From: Zoroaster sp. YZ-2022
Taxonomy: Eukaryota > Echinodermata > Asteroidea > Forcipulatida > Zoroasteridae
Reading direction: 5' to 3'
Length of the DNA: 64,000 bases
Assembly (NCBI GenBank): GCA_029582265.1
Contig: CM055830.1
Span: 34,094,718-34,158,717 of the forward strand
Positions within the stretch are counted from its first letter, which is position 1, and each line of letters starts with the position of its first letter. This document shows, piece by piece, positions 1-13,600 of this stretch. The notes beneath the pieces are model-generated. The model did no database searches. It was given only the letters and a program-made list of their open reading frames with translations, and was not told the origin of the DNA. Position numbers and translations under genes: made by a program.

Positions 1-276
1 CTGACCTTTTCTCATGCGTGGAGTATTCTATCCACGCATATTCTGACCTGTAAATGTACTTACTACACATAATTGGTTTGACAGTGTTTGACTTTTAAGT
101 GCCTAAATATACCTTGGCAAGTATATCAATATTTTGACTGATTTTTACCCTTGTAGTAGTAGGAGGGTTAAAGTATGCCAACGGTATAAAAGTATGATGC
201 CTTTAATTTTAACGAAGACTTGGTTGAAACATAAACAGCCACAACTGGCTTTGAAGTCACATGACAGTCAAATAAA

Positions 277-1339
277 ACATGTTGAGTACCGGTATACAAC
301 TGAATAAAACATGTTGAGTACCGGTATACAACTGAATAAAACATGTTGAGTACCGGTATACAACTGGATAAAACATGTTGAGTACCGGTACACAACTGGA
401 TAAAACATGTTGAGTACCGGTATACAACTGAATAAAACATGTTGAGTACCGGTATACAACTGAATAAAATATGCTGAGTACCGGTACACAACTGAATAAA
501 ACATGTTGAGTACCGGTACACAACTGAATAAAACATGTTGAGTACCGGTACACAACTGAATAATACATGTTGAGTACCGGTACACAACTGAATAATACAT
601 GCTGAGTACCGGTATACAACTGAATAAAACATGTTGAGTACCGGTACACAACTGAATAAAACATGTTGAGTACCGGTACACAACTGAATAATACATGTTG
701 AGTACCGGTACACAACTGAATAAAACATGTTGAGTACCGGTACACAACTGAATAATACATGTTGAGTACCGGTATACAACTGAATAAAACATGTTGAGTA
801 CCGGTATACATGTACAACTGAATAAAACATGTTGAGTACCGGTATACAACTGAATAAAACATGTTGAGTACCAGTATACAACTGAATAAAACATGTTGAG
901 TACCGGTATACAACTGAATAAAACATGTTGAGTACCGGTACACAACTGGATAAAACATGTTGAGTACCGGTATACAACTGAATAAAACATGTTGAGTACC
1001 GGTGCACAACTGAATAAAACATGTTGAGTACCGGTACACAACTGAATAAAACATGTTGAGTACCGGTAGACAACTGGATAAAACATGTTGAGTACCGGTA
1101 TACAACTGAATAAAACATGTTGAGTACCGGTATACATGTACAACTGAATAAAACATGTTGAGTACCGGTATACAACTGAATAAAACATGTTGAGTACCGG
1201 TATACAACTGAATAAAACATGTTGAGTACCGGTATACAACTGAATAAAACATGTTGAGTACCGGTATACAACTGAATAAAACATGTTGAGTACCGGTATA
1301 CAACTGAATAAAACATGTTTGAGTACCGGTATACAACTG
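277..1339. repeat. 32-bp minisatellite, about 33 copies
   Basis: Period measured from successive ACATGTTGAGTACC starts (277, 309 and onward) is 32 bp, each unit containing ACATGT, ACCGGT and TATACAACTGAATAA. A few units vary by point changes, and two carry an extra 6 bp (ATACATGTACAACTG form). No minus-strand frame of the unit contains a stop, so three long overlapping minus-strand ORFs arise by chance. It lies upstream of the first recognisable exon and is not coding. Confidence 0.95.
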
Positions 1340-1546
1340 GAGGTAAGTGGTGCCACATACTGATTTTTTAACTTTTTTTTTTGCTACACGTATTGGTTCT
1401 GAGAAGTTACATCTTAAAATGTCAGTCATACAAAGCTTCAAATGTTATACATATCAGTAGGCAGATGAGCTGTGATGCTGGGTGTCCTGGTAAAAAAATA
1501 GGTCTATGAACCAAAATATAGCTTAAATTTCTTTACTATTTTTCAG

Positions 1547-1621
1547 CTCAATTCCAGAAAAGGCTGTTTGAACCAGGCTTTACTCCGTCTCTTCAACCAT
1601 TTGATGATGAACATCGTGGTG
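1547..1621 (+). CDS. Exon 1 of the visible gene: short N-terminal segment
   Basis: A TTTTTCAG acceptor and a GTAGGT donor bound 75 bp. Only the frame giving [18 protein letters not shown] and then a charged DDEHRG tail leaves one G, which with the first two bases of the next exon makes Gly and leads directly into VWD1. No domain is recognisable. It is not a start exon: there is no in-frame Met or signal peptide, so the 5' end of the gene is further upstream, probably beyond the window. Confidence 0.7.
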
Positions 1622-4600
1622 GTAGGTGACACTTTATTATACAAAATGCACATAATGGCTGGTACTGGGGTGACAATGCAATTAACACTCCCGACATTTC
1701 AATCATGTCATCGCACGATTTCTTTGAACATGTTAAAATAAACAATAACACTTCTTCTACAAAATGTTTTTGTTTAATTTTTATATTTATTTTTATTTTC
1801 AAACAAAACTCGTTAAACGTATGTACATGTAGGCCTAGTACATAATCACAAGTATAAAAGTGACTGCACATCAGACAACATTATTTACAGGGAAGATTAA
1901 TACCATCAGCCAGCTTTAAATAAGTAAGTTTTACGTTACAATTCGACCATTTTGTTATGTTTGGATTACCAATTCTGTACATTTTAAATACAAGAACAGA
2001 GTAACCGCAAACAGTGCACGGTGTTATCTCAAAATGATTGAATCCCTGTGGTTATTGTTAAAATTAATGTCATTTAGGACTAGCAACGTGTACCATCTGC
2101 TGTGGCGGTTCAATCAGGACATTTGACGGTTTGAACTACAACTACCCAGCCCAGTGTCGACATACCATGGTACACCTTGTTGCTGATGTTCAGCTGAAAG
2201 TGGACGTTAACCCCAAATATGATTGCAGTAATACCACCAAAAATTACGAATGCAAAAGTGCAGTTAATATCTCGTGAGTATTCTGGTAGATTTCTTATTT
2301 TATATGCTGATTTAGTTTGTTAAGCTCATTTTCCTAGTGAAAATTTTAAGCACAAATGGGGAAACAAAAATATGCGACACGCAAGATCGGTGAGGTTTAC
2401 GTGCGCACCAGTTACGGACAGTTCAGGCTTTCGGTGCCTAATCCAACCAACGAACATTCAGTGCGTGTTGTACCCAAAGACTGTATATACATGATGTGAT
2501 CCCCGGTCCAGAGCAAATATAGTGAAACATTTGCTGTGGATTTCGTACAAGTTGGTATGTGTTTAGTTGCGATAATCATAACTGAACATTGCATTATTAT
2601 TACAATGGGACTCCCTTTGAGCTATTTAACCAGAGCTTAAAGTAAGTGTTTTCTTTGCGTTCGAACGGTATCAATTAAGAGTCGCAGAGCGTTCAATAAG
2701 GGGAAATTAAAACCATACTATGTTTTCAGACGGCAACATTTATTAAGGTTCAATAAACAGTTAATAAGTACTGGCAGACGTTTGATGTATGCTCTAGCAT
2801 AAGAGACTGTTTACGACCTCTGAAATGGCATATGAAAAACATCAATAACAATTGGATTTCCATGTTGACATCATTTTTCTACCCGTACGTGATAGCCTTT
2901 GCAGGAGGTTGTACAGTATGTTGCAGGTCCAGAAATGCCATTTTATGTGATATTTGACACTTGTTGGTCTGTATGCTAAAGGAACTAATTGTATGAGCAA
3001 AATAGTTATGTTACAACATAGTTATGTCACATTCACTAAATTATCGGTCTTTTCAAAAGTCAGTTCTATAAATGTTTTTCTTGTTAACTGAGTGTTTGAT
3101 TACCAATCGGTTACTTTTCAGTAACCACTGTTTTCTTGGGCAAGGATTGGGGTTTTGACTGTGTGCACTTTAAGTACCAATGTAACACTGAGTTCCAGTT
3201 GTATTCTTGTAAAACAGTACTCTCGTGTGTCACTGATAAATCTGAAATGTTTTACAAATTTTAAAAGTATATCTCCACTTTATGTCAAAAATAGACTTCA
3301 TATTTTGTGTAAACTGTCCAGGAGCATCGATATTTGCTAAAATATCTAAGTAAAATTGCATCCATACAACCCTCTTATTAGTTAGTAAGAATGTTGGTCT
3401 AAATAACATTTTGCTTACAGGATGTCATCAGTAATGGTTGAACTTCTACCAGGCGGCATCGTGCACTTTAACAATAGAAAGATAGACACACCATTCGATG
3501 GCAGTTTGGGTATTAAGATCTTCAACAGGGGCGTGGATACAGTATTCCAGGGGAAGGATGGTAAGAACTATTGCATAATATATATTGTCTCTTTTACCTC
3601 TATACTTACTGGTTAACTACAAGATGGTTATATAGTCAGTTATTTCACATGGTTGTTTGACCTTCTTGTCTGTCTGTCCTTTTGTCTGTTTGACAGTTAC
3701 TTCATTAAGTTAATTCCTTTTCGTTGCACTTCTGCTGTTTGTTAAGGTTGCATAACGTCTGGGATGCATACGCATGCGTGAAACATCTAGTCAGCCTCTA
3801 ATTATGAAACAACAACTAATTATTCAAAGCTACATTTGTTTGATTTATCCAGATACTCGCGTGTACTTTGACGGCAGGAACAGTGTGACAATAACTTTAG
3901 GAACCATCTATGAATATTCAGAAGGTACACCAAGCCTACATCTACAGGGACTATGTGGTAACTATGACAATGACGCCATCAACGATCTCTCAGATAAACC
4001 CCTCGCAGAGTTCGCCGATGAATACAGATTTCGCGAACCCCGTTGCATGCCTGCAGACGTTGAATACCTCAACCCATACGAGAAACTCAGCAAATCCAAG
4101 CAGAAAGAGGTCCAGGAAATCTGCAACAAATTTGCCAACGAGCCGGCCTTCGAAAAATGCAGGTCAAAGGTCAAAGTTGAACCGTTCCACAACTCATGCT
4201 GGTTCTCAATGTCACTGTGTGCCTTTGAAGGCTCGAGTTGTGACGTATGCAGCATCTATGCCGAATACTCGGATGCTTGCTCACGTGACGGGACATCAGT
4301 GGAATGGAGGACGGAGAACTTTTGCTGTAAGTATTTATTTTTGTTGTCGTCTGCAACATTTGAATTCCTGTATGAAATAGACCATTCCAGTTCTGGCCCA
4401 TAATTAGCCCGCCCTTCCTAAGCAACGCGTGAGTACCCAATTAGGGTATTGGCCCAACTATAGTTGCAGTTGGACCTACAACAATATAACACTACAGGTG
4501 GGACATGACAGTACCACACCACCAGTTTCAATCAATTCATTCACATGTGGCAGGGTAATAATTTTCCATTTGTCGGTCGTCTTCACAGATGTTCATTGTG

Positions 4601-7600
4601 ACCGTGGCATGGAGTACAAGGAATGTGCATCAGCATGCCCTCGGACCTGTGAAAATCTGTTCTACCCGGAGGTATGTTGGGAACCGTGCGTACCCGGCTG
4701 CCAGTGTCCACAAGGTGTGTTTCAGATGGATCCTTTTAAAGCATATATTGCCTGTGTGTTTCGCTATTTTGATTTTCTTCGCAACCTTGCTATTTCACTT
4801 GATGACAAGAAAACGTAGAGCTATTTAAAATGACACATTTCATATAATAATCATGAAATATGTTTATACAGCCTATGCATTATTGTATCCGCCAAGTATG
4901 CAAGTATGTGCCATGGAACTTTGTATTCGCGTCACACGGACTCATGAGCCAAGTTGGAATATCATCCGTTCTCCAACTTTTAATTTGTCAGATTCATTCT
5001 GGCTCTTTTTCAATACATATGGCACAGGATGTTGAATTTTGAAAATGAAATTAAGATGGGCAGGATAAAGATCTTGGGGTCGTGGCCAAGGGCGATAAAG
5101 GACTGAGATGAAGGCCTTTATCCTACAGTAAAGCACCCTCGATGAACCCTCATTTTCTCTTAATAAATCATGTGGACATTCGAATTAATCATATTAGAAT
5201 TAATCGTATCTTGTTCAAAATTCAGGAATGTACTTTGATGGATCCGTGTGCGTTCCCAAGGATAACTGCCCTTGTCTTCAAGCTGGTGAACTCTACCCTG
5301 CTGGTGCTCTCATGAACGATGGATGCAGTGACTGGTAAGTTTGCCTGTTTCTGGTGTTAAATCCGTTTCTTTCATTGAAAACGTTACCTCATTGGTAAAG
5401 CTGTCAGAACTGCTTCTGTAGGTATGCTTACTTTTTAAATCGAGATATCCATGAAATAATTATTCAGTGAAAGTTTCAGTTCAATGTAAAGTGTAAATAC
5501 ATGGAGCAAGAAGTTGTCATCTGGTACCTTTTAGTTAATGTGCATATTTGATTGTAATTTTGTTATCAGGTAATTACCAATGCTGTATTTTGAATAAATT
5601 AGTGTGACACCATTACTAGGCATTTGTTGTACGTGTTGGATACTAAAAAGGTGATGGTTAAAACTTGACATTTCGACCTCAGGAAAAGATGGCCTAGCTT
5701 CAACTATGCCGTGTATTTATTGTTTTTTGCCTCATCTGCTTTTCAACAAATCAATCTAGTGTCTGTAAAGAAGGCAGGCTCCAAGAATGTTCATTCCATC
5801 CCTGCCCCGCAACTTGCACCGTGCTAGGAGGGCGATTCTTCCGCACGTTTGACGGAACCAGTTTTTCTTTCAATGCCGAGTGCGAGTACGTCCTAGCCCA
5901 GAACATGACATCAGACGGCCCATCGTTTAGCATCTTCATGGTGTCTGAGTGCCATGAAATGCCAAAGGGATGTGTTCAGTACGTAATCGTTGTTACCCCT
6001 GACGGCACCACTTATGAGTAAGTTTCTTCAAATACTCTATTTTGATATTTTATTATAAAACACGGCACATGATTGTTGTATATTGTTATGCAATTTTGAG
6101 TTTTATGCATTGTAACAGTTCGTAGCTATTTCTATTTACATATGATTTAAATTGAATATATTTGAATAATCACTGTCCTGAGGCAACTGCCTCAAAGGAC
6201 TTTTTTATTTGGAAATCTATCGAAAGTGTATTTAAAGATGTATCATCTGTGTTTCTCTCTTTTACTTGAGGAAAAAATAGCACATGCTTACAAATGGAAC
6301 AATTTTCAAGACAAAATCGAAAAAGAATGGTTTTACAGTAAATATGTCCCGAAATTAATATAATTATAGCGGGTCCCTTTGAAATGTCATTTGGGCACTT
6401 ATCAACTGGTCCATGTTTCTGACAATTCTTTTGTGAAAATATCTGTGTTTCCTTTCTAAAAAGAAATTATTTTGTTGAAAAATAAATAAAACTAAATTCT
6501 GAAAATGGCATGATGTTCTAAGTGAAAATCATGATAATGTTAAAATTCCTCTGAAAAGAATTCTTCTGAATTATAGTTTACTAACCTTGGCCATCTACTG
6601 TCTACCGCTGATGTTTTATTCTTATGTTGTGCAATTTTTGTTCTATGCTGCAACAGGCTCAAGTTCTCCGGTGCTGTGACTGTCTCCAACGCCATCAACC
6701 AACCGAAGCAAGAGCTCAAATTGCCATATGCCAAGGTTGATGGTAACAGTACGGTGATGGTAAAGAAGGTGTCATCGATTTTCACACGCCTAGAAGCACC
6801 GAACCTTGGCATTGATGTCATGTGGAGCAGTGATAACCGCATCTATCTTACAGTAGAAGAGAAACTGTTTGGCAAGGTGATTAAATTACTTTTGAAACTC
6901 ACTCATGGTTAATTTGATAATTACATTTATCCATTTCCCAAATTAAAACAATTAATTTTTGAAAACTAAGCAAAATGAGAAATACAAAATAGAACTCAAT
7001 ACACATATATGTCATTTAAGCATTTTGCGCCTATTACTGCCCATGTGGTATAACATTAACCTGCAATATACTAATTTGTCCTCATTGGGAAACATGACTG
7101 AGGACACCCATTGAAGGGACAACATCGTCACGGTCCACTTGACCGCTAGTACTGCTAGAAGATGTCCCAGCGCCTGGGTCAGAAACACCGGGGAGAAACC
7201 GTCACATCTCGCAGGTCACAGAACTGGTGTTGCTCGCTTGAATATTTTTCGTACGTGTTGTTGGATCGCAAATCTTCATAAAAGTGACGCTTCCAAGCCG
7301 AATCCCGTCGCATTTTCAAAGTATTTTCCATAAGCTGATACATTTCCCGTTGATAACACATTTTGTGCTAGACAACTTTAATTAAAACAGGCTGTGTATC
7401 TACTATAGTACTATGGCACCACTTTTTTTATGACCAATCTTGCGGTCAACGTTTATTCGATCAACTCTGTAAGTAATACAATGAATGATCCCTTCTGCAC
7501 ATGGCAATCACGTAATCAGGACAATCACATGTAATATATAGGCCTATCGGTGACAATATTTTGACTCGCCCAGCGGGCTACTGAAGGAAGGGTTTTGACT

Positions 7601-10600
7601 CCCCCGCCGCCGTTTTCACTCGCATTTGGCGATCGGGCGAGGGACAACATCGTCACAGTCAACAGGGCATAGAATCGGAGTCAGTTTTAGATTAACTGAC
7701 TGAAAATAATACCCCACATGATAAGGTCATAATTTACCGTTGCTGCTGTATAAATGAGCCAGTAATGTTCAGTCACTATGTTCATCTAACACTAGGACAC
7801 TGATTCCATGCCCTGTTGAAAGTCTGTCTGGACTGTGACGATATTGTCCCTTTAACTTAAACAAAACACACTTTGCCATTTTTTTCTTATAAAATGATTT
7901 TAAAATGGTTAAGGCATACAATACATGATTGGAAATGGATGAATTTGGTGAGCTGGGCTTTCAAACGAATCCGGATTTTTATGTTTAAATTGAATGATTG
8001 ATTTCAATATCCGCTTGGGTAATTAGCATTTAAGTTAAAAATAATATGATGAAAATTAGCCAAGAGTTGAGTTTTTAATATTTGAATACATTAATCATAA
8101 TGAGAAAACGTTTTACTTAATTAGATCGATTTCCTTGTTCATTTTCGGGTGTTTAGATCTACGGTCTTTGCGGCAACTTCAACGAAAACTCGGCCGATGA
8201 TTTCCAGCTTCCATCCAGTGGTTTTACCTCCATTATCCATGATTTTGTCAGTGCATGGAACGCAAACAACATGTGCAAGGATAGACCACCACAAGATATC
8301 GGCAACTTTTTAGAAAGCGAAGCTGCCGCTTTCTGCAGTAAGATTACCAAGTCTCCTTTCGACGTCTGTAAACTGAAGGTGGATTCTAGCAAGTACAGTA
8401 AGCTATGCGTGGCGGATTACCAGCGAACAAACCTTGGTGGGACTGAGTGCCTAGCCTTTGCTGCGTATGCGCTAGAGTGTGCCAAAGTGGATGTTGTTAT
8501 TGATTGGAGAAGCTCAGACTTGTGTCGTAAGTTAAATTATTTTCCCTGTTTATGTATTGATTTTACTCTTTAGTATTTTGCTAGTGCGCAATCATTTTGT
8601 ATGTCCCGTCCTTCTCTGCCTCTGCTACATACAGTAGGGGGGAGGGGGGAGGGGGGGGGGGCCACAGGGGGAACTGCTTTTCAGTGGGGCGGGGGGGGGG
8701 GGCCCAGGGGTATGGGTTTTTTCCCTTTTCTTTTTCTTTTCTTTTTTTGGGGCACTATCGGGATTTTTCGTGGGGGCCACCTGGGGGGGGGGTATATGTG
8801 CCCCCCCCCTTCCGCAGGCCCCCCCCCCCTTCCGCAGGCCCCCCGTGGCTATGCCGATGGCTACATACAGCCAGTAGACATACCTAAGGCGCATTGCGGG
8901 CACTTTTCACTTTATATGTGTATTGTATTTTTTTTTAAATTTATTTATTTATTTATTTTTTTAAATAATTTGGAAAGGGTGTGGGGTATCTGCCAGTGTC
9001 TTCCATGATTTGTAACGGTATATTGTGTTTTTTTTTTACTTTTTGTGTAGCTGTCACTTGCCCTGAAGGAATGGTCTACAAGGAGTGTGGTTCCATATGC
9101 AAGGTATCATGTTATGATCTTGGGAATGACGATTGTCAAGAACAGTGTGTCCAGGGATGTCAGTGCCCAGTCGGAGAGGTAGGCCAAATAATTGATTGCT
9201 GATAACAATAACAATCATTCATGAAGCCCCAAATCCTGATGAATTAAGTGATTAATTATTATTATCAATTAACCTCTGGCCATTGGCCGAAATAATTCCT
9301 TGAAGTAAAACTTCAAGGAGGAATATGAAAAATCTTAATGCATTTCCATCAGCGTAAAATGATAAAAATCTCACATGTTGGTCCTTTAATGTATATCTTG
9401 ATTTAAAGAAAGTAGTAACACATTTAGAAGCAGTTTTACAGTATTTTATCTCATTATTTATATTTGTATTTATGCTGTACTGTTATAATTTTGCTGCAGT
9501 TGTGTTCCATAATAATATTGTTATACACCCATCACAACTTCTAAGTTCCCCCTAATATTTTTTAGAATATCTTTGATTTGAATGAAAATTCAGCTGAAAA
9601 AAAAAGTTGCAGTACAAAGCATTGCTTCAATGGCATGTTACACATGTAGTTTTCTGTAAGAACTCAGTTATGGAGAATAATGGATGACCAATTCCATATT
9701 AAACTCTTGCTCTACCCTTCTAAAACAATGGACATGCATGTTGCATGTTGCTCTTTGAATATTCTTTTCTTATTATGAAACAGCCATCAATACCATTGTT
9801 ATTGATGCATGAGTTCTTACAGAAAACTACATGTGTAACATGCCCTTGAAGCAATGCTTTGTACTGCAACTTTTTTTTCAGCTGAATTTTCATTCAAATC
9901 ACTGTCAATTGTGCATGCATGATTGAATTTCAACCATTTCATTACGAGCTGTGTAGAACATGTCATTCTGTCATTTGCTTTTTGAATTTTTAAAATTCAT
10001 GCAATACTTGTTGAGATATTCTAAAAAATATTAGGGGGAACTTAGAAGTTGTGATGGGTGTATACACAAATTCCAAGCAATAGAACATTCCTGTACTCCT
10101 ACCGTTACCAATACTTTTACCAATACGGATGCATTTGATGCTTTACTGTACTGTTTGTCATCCATAGGTTTTTAACGATCAATCGAACATGTGTGCGCCC
10201 ACGTCAGATTGCCCTTGCAACTTCCAAGGAAAAGTCTACAAAGCAAATGAGAAATGGAGTAGTATCTGTAATAAATGGTGAGTACACCCAACCGACTTGA
10301 ACCAAATAACAAAGCATGCATAAATCGTTGGATCTCCAACACCAAGTCCAATATGTAGGTCACAATGCTGCTAAAGACATTTGTGAATGGTGAAATTCAT
10401 TGGGAGTTTTCAGCTCAAACAGGACCTGTGCCAGTTGCCACAAGACACTCATAGTCCGTCCAAGGTCAAAAAAAACAATCTTTAATGCTTTATCCGCTGT
10501 GTACATGAAATGTTGAGGGCGCCCTTCACGCATGCAGCCATGCAGGACATTTATAATAAGCTATGAAAACGGTTTCCAAAGATGAGGATTTTAATTAATA

Positions 10601-13600
10601 AATGGTTTATCGAGCGACAACGTACACACCCAGTCTTCCCCAATACTGGTCCTTGGAGACTGGATAAGATATGCACGAAGTGAATTCCAGCTGGCAAGTA
10701 TCAACCTACAATGATCTTTGTTAGCTTTCCTAAGGGTTGTCTGTTGGGCAATCGCCACATAAAATGACAAATGCTAAATGACCTGTGTACATCGATTATG
10801 ATAACAAAATATACAAATACTATATAATTTATATATGAATTATAATGTGTTATTTTCTTGCAGGATTTCTATGGAACTTTCTAGGTTTTGAGACAAATTG
10901 TGTCACCCAATGTGTTTTTTGTTAACACTGTGCCACCTCAACTCCTGTGTTATCTCTTATTTTTTCAGCACATGCAAGAATGGTGTCGCTGATTGTTCTG
11001 ACGAAATTTGCACTGGTAAGTGAAAAAGGCTTTTCAGGGGAAATTCTGTGTCCTAATTATGAAGGAAAAAAATCTGTAAAAAAAATTAGTTATTAATTTA
11101 AACTAGTGCGTGTCCATAGAAAATTCATTTCTGAGAGATTTTTCAGAAAAAAGATAATTAAAAAAGCTATTTTTATGAGATGAATGGAGTGGTCCTTTTG
11201 CGGGGATATTTGCGTCCTGCTTGTAATTATTTTCATTTGTCTAAGTGGTCCGTTTTAATAATTACTAGCTGCTGGAGAGGATTGCCCGTCTGGCCAAGAA
11301 TACATCGAATGTGTAGAATGCGAGCGCCGATGTGACAACATCCATCTGTCCTGCCGACAAGGGGAATGTACCCCTGGGTGCGGCTGCCCGGAAGGAACGG
11401 TCCGCACTACTGACGACCAGTGCATGCCACAGGAACAATGTCCCTGTTACTTCAATGGTCATAGCTACCAACCGATGGAGCAGTTCCAAAATGACTGCAA
11501 CCAATGGTAATTTTTTTTTCTTTTTTTTTTTCATTTTTTTTTTCACTCTTTTAACCCTTCCTGGCATTGGTTGTAGTTCCAGCTTATTTAGTATTTTTGT
11601 TTTCTTTAAATCATACATTAATCAACCAAAAATGTCAGCTTGTTTACCAAATTTGTTCTTAACGAGAACATAGTGAAAATGCATTCAGATATGTCGTATT
11701 CATTATAACGTTAATTTGAGAAAACTTGTAGCTTTGCATGTTGAGGATGATAAGTAAGACTAATTGCGGTTTGAGAAAGACAACTCTTTCCCAGTAATTT
11801 TGAGTAGTTAACTTTAATATATGTTTTATATTTATCGTTTCGGTTTGCAGTAACACCATGTGTTTATCTCAACTATCGCCAATAGTTCTCCTTAAACCAC
11901 GCAGTCACTTAGCGAAAGTTGAGAAACAAGTTGCCCGATATTGGTTCTCTCTGAACCATAATCTCACTTTATTAGCGACAATCGAGACACGAGATGCCCG
12001 AAAAAAGGGTTCTATTTAGAGCTCTGTACCTCACTTAGTGATAGTTGAGATAAACAAACACTTGGTTTTACTGCAAACCAAAACGATATCGATACTCCAC
12101 TATGCAAAGCCTCAATTGTTATGTTTTATATTTGTTTGATATTTTCTCAGCATTTGTCTTCCCAACGCGCAAATTGTATGTGAAGAACTGATATGTCCAG
12201 GTAATTATAGTACAGTCCATATACTTTTCACATTATGATTTAATTTTTTTTTTTTTTAAATGTGTCGGCCAAGCCCATATGCTAGTAAAAATGGTGGGGC
12301 GAGGGGAACAGGAAGAAAATGACAATGTTTAAAATAGTAATAATTGTTTGTTAATTTCCTACTAGCCTGTGCTGTGTGTATATCTTTTAGGATTTGGAAT
12401 TGATGAAAACATACTATTTTTACTTTCATATTTGTAATGTTTCAGTAAAAGGATGACGGTCTTAGTGCAAAAAGGAAACTAACTATTACAAAAAATACAC
12501 TAAGATTATTTATTCATTGTACATAGTCGTGTGGGGATTGTCTTGGATTTTGTATTCCGTAGAGTAGGTTTGCGGAAGCATCATGTAATAGAAGAACCTA
12601 TGGTTATCTTGACCTTCTCATTCGCCTTTTAGCAGAAAAATGGATATTTCAGACAGATTAACATCTTAAGATATCTGGTGCTGGTACCACATTTAAACCA
12701 AATAAGCTTTGAAATGATACAATTCTCAGTTTACTTTCCGGTAATTACCACTAAATTCCCTAAAATTTAGTTTTTTTTAAATGTGTTTTATTGTGTTTTT
12801 ATGCTCTCAGCTACCTGCAGAGGATATGGTGACCCTCATTATCTTACGTATGATGGTCGAAAGTACGAATTTCAGGGTAAGTGTAAATTGGAGGGGGCGG
12901 GGGCGTAGCGAAGGCATTTTCTTTGGGGGTGTGGAAGCCAATTTGCCGACGGTGGCAAACATTTTTTGTGGGTTAATTTACCGACAAATCGTCAGTGCTT
13001 AGAAATACGATACATTTGCAGTCGGCAAACACATAGCTCTAGCTTTGCCGACTGAAAATTTATTCTGGACCAACCCTTGTTCTAGTACCTTTGATGCTTC
13101 GTTTGTCGACTGAGGGTCTAAATGCCGACTGAGAAAAATTATTGGGGTGTGTCCCCCCCCCCGGGTGTGCCCTTCTGATTTTGTTGTTTTAATGTTTATT
13201 ATTTGTAATAATTTATAATTATTATGTCAATACAACCCTAAACCTCAACCCATCCTACCCATCTCCCTCTCAATGAATAATTATTAGACTTTAAAACCTC
13301 TCAAATTTATTAATTTATTTTGTGTATTCAAAAACATTACTTTTCAAATGTAATATTTTTATAAAGAACGACCTTGGAGTTTCATCAATGATTTTAAATT
13401 GATTCTTTACTGGCCCCAAGGGGACGGTCGTATACCACTGAGGAGTATATAACCCAGGCAGAATAGCTGCAGTAGAGTCAGTTGGTCATCTAGATGCAAT
13501 ATTTGGATTTCTTCCTTTTAAAGGACTCAAGACACGGCCAGTAGAGGTTATAGTTATACAAGCATCTTTAGCTTAGTCGCTATTAGTGGTCGCACGATTG

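Noticed and set aside
277..1339. CRISPR-like array
   Set aside because: Direct tandem repeats with no unique spacers, in a clearly eukaryotic context.
168..1441. Three long minus-strand ORFs of 362-396 codons
   Set aside because: They are the same 32-bp minisatellite read in three registers; unit length is not a multiple of three and there is no other coding signal.
8597..9008. Gly/Pro-rich ORFs on both strands
   Set aside because: Produced by G and C homopolymer runs in intron 9, between good splice sites of exons 9 and 10.
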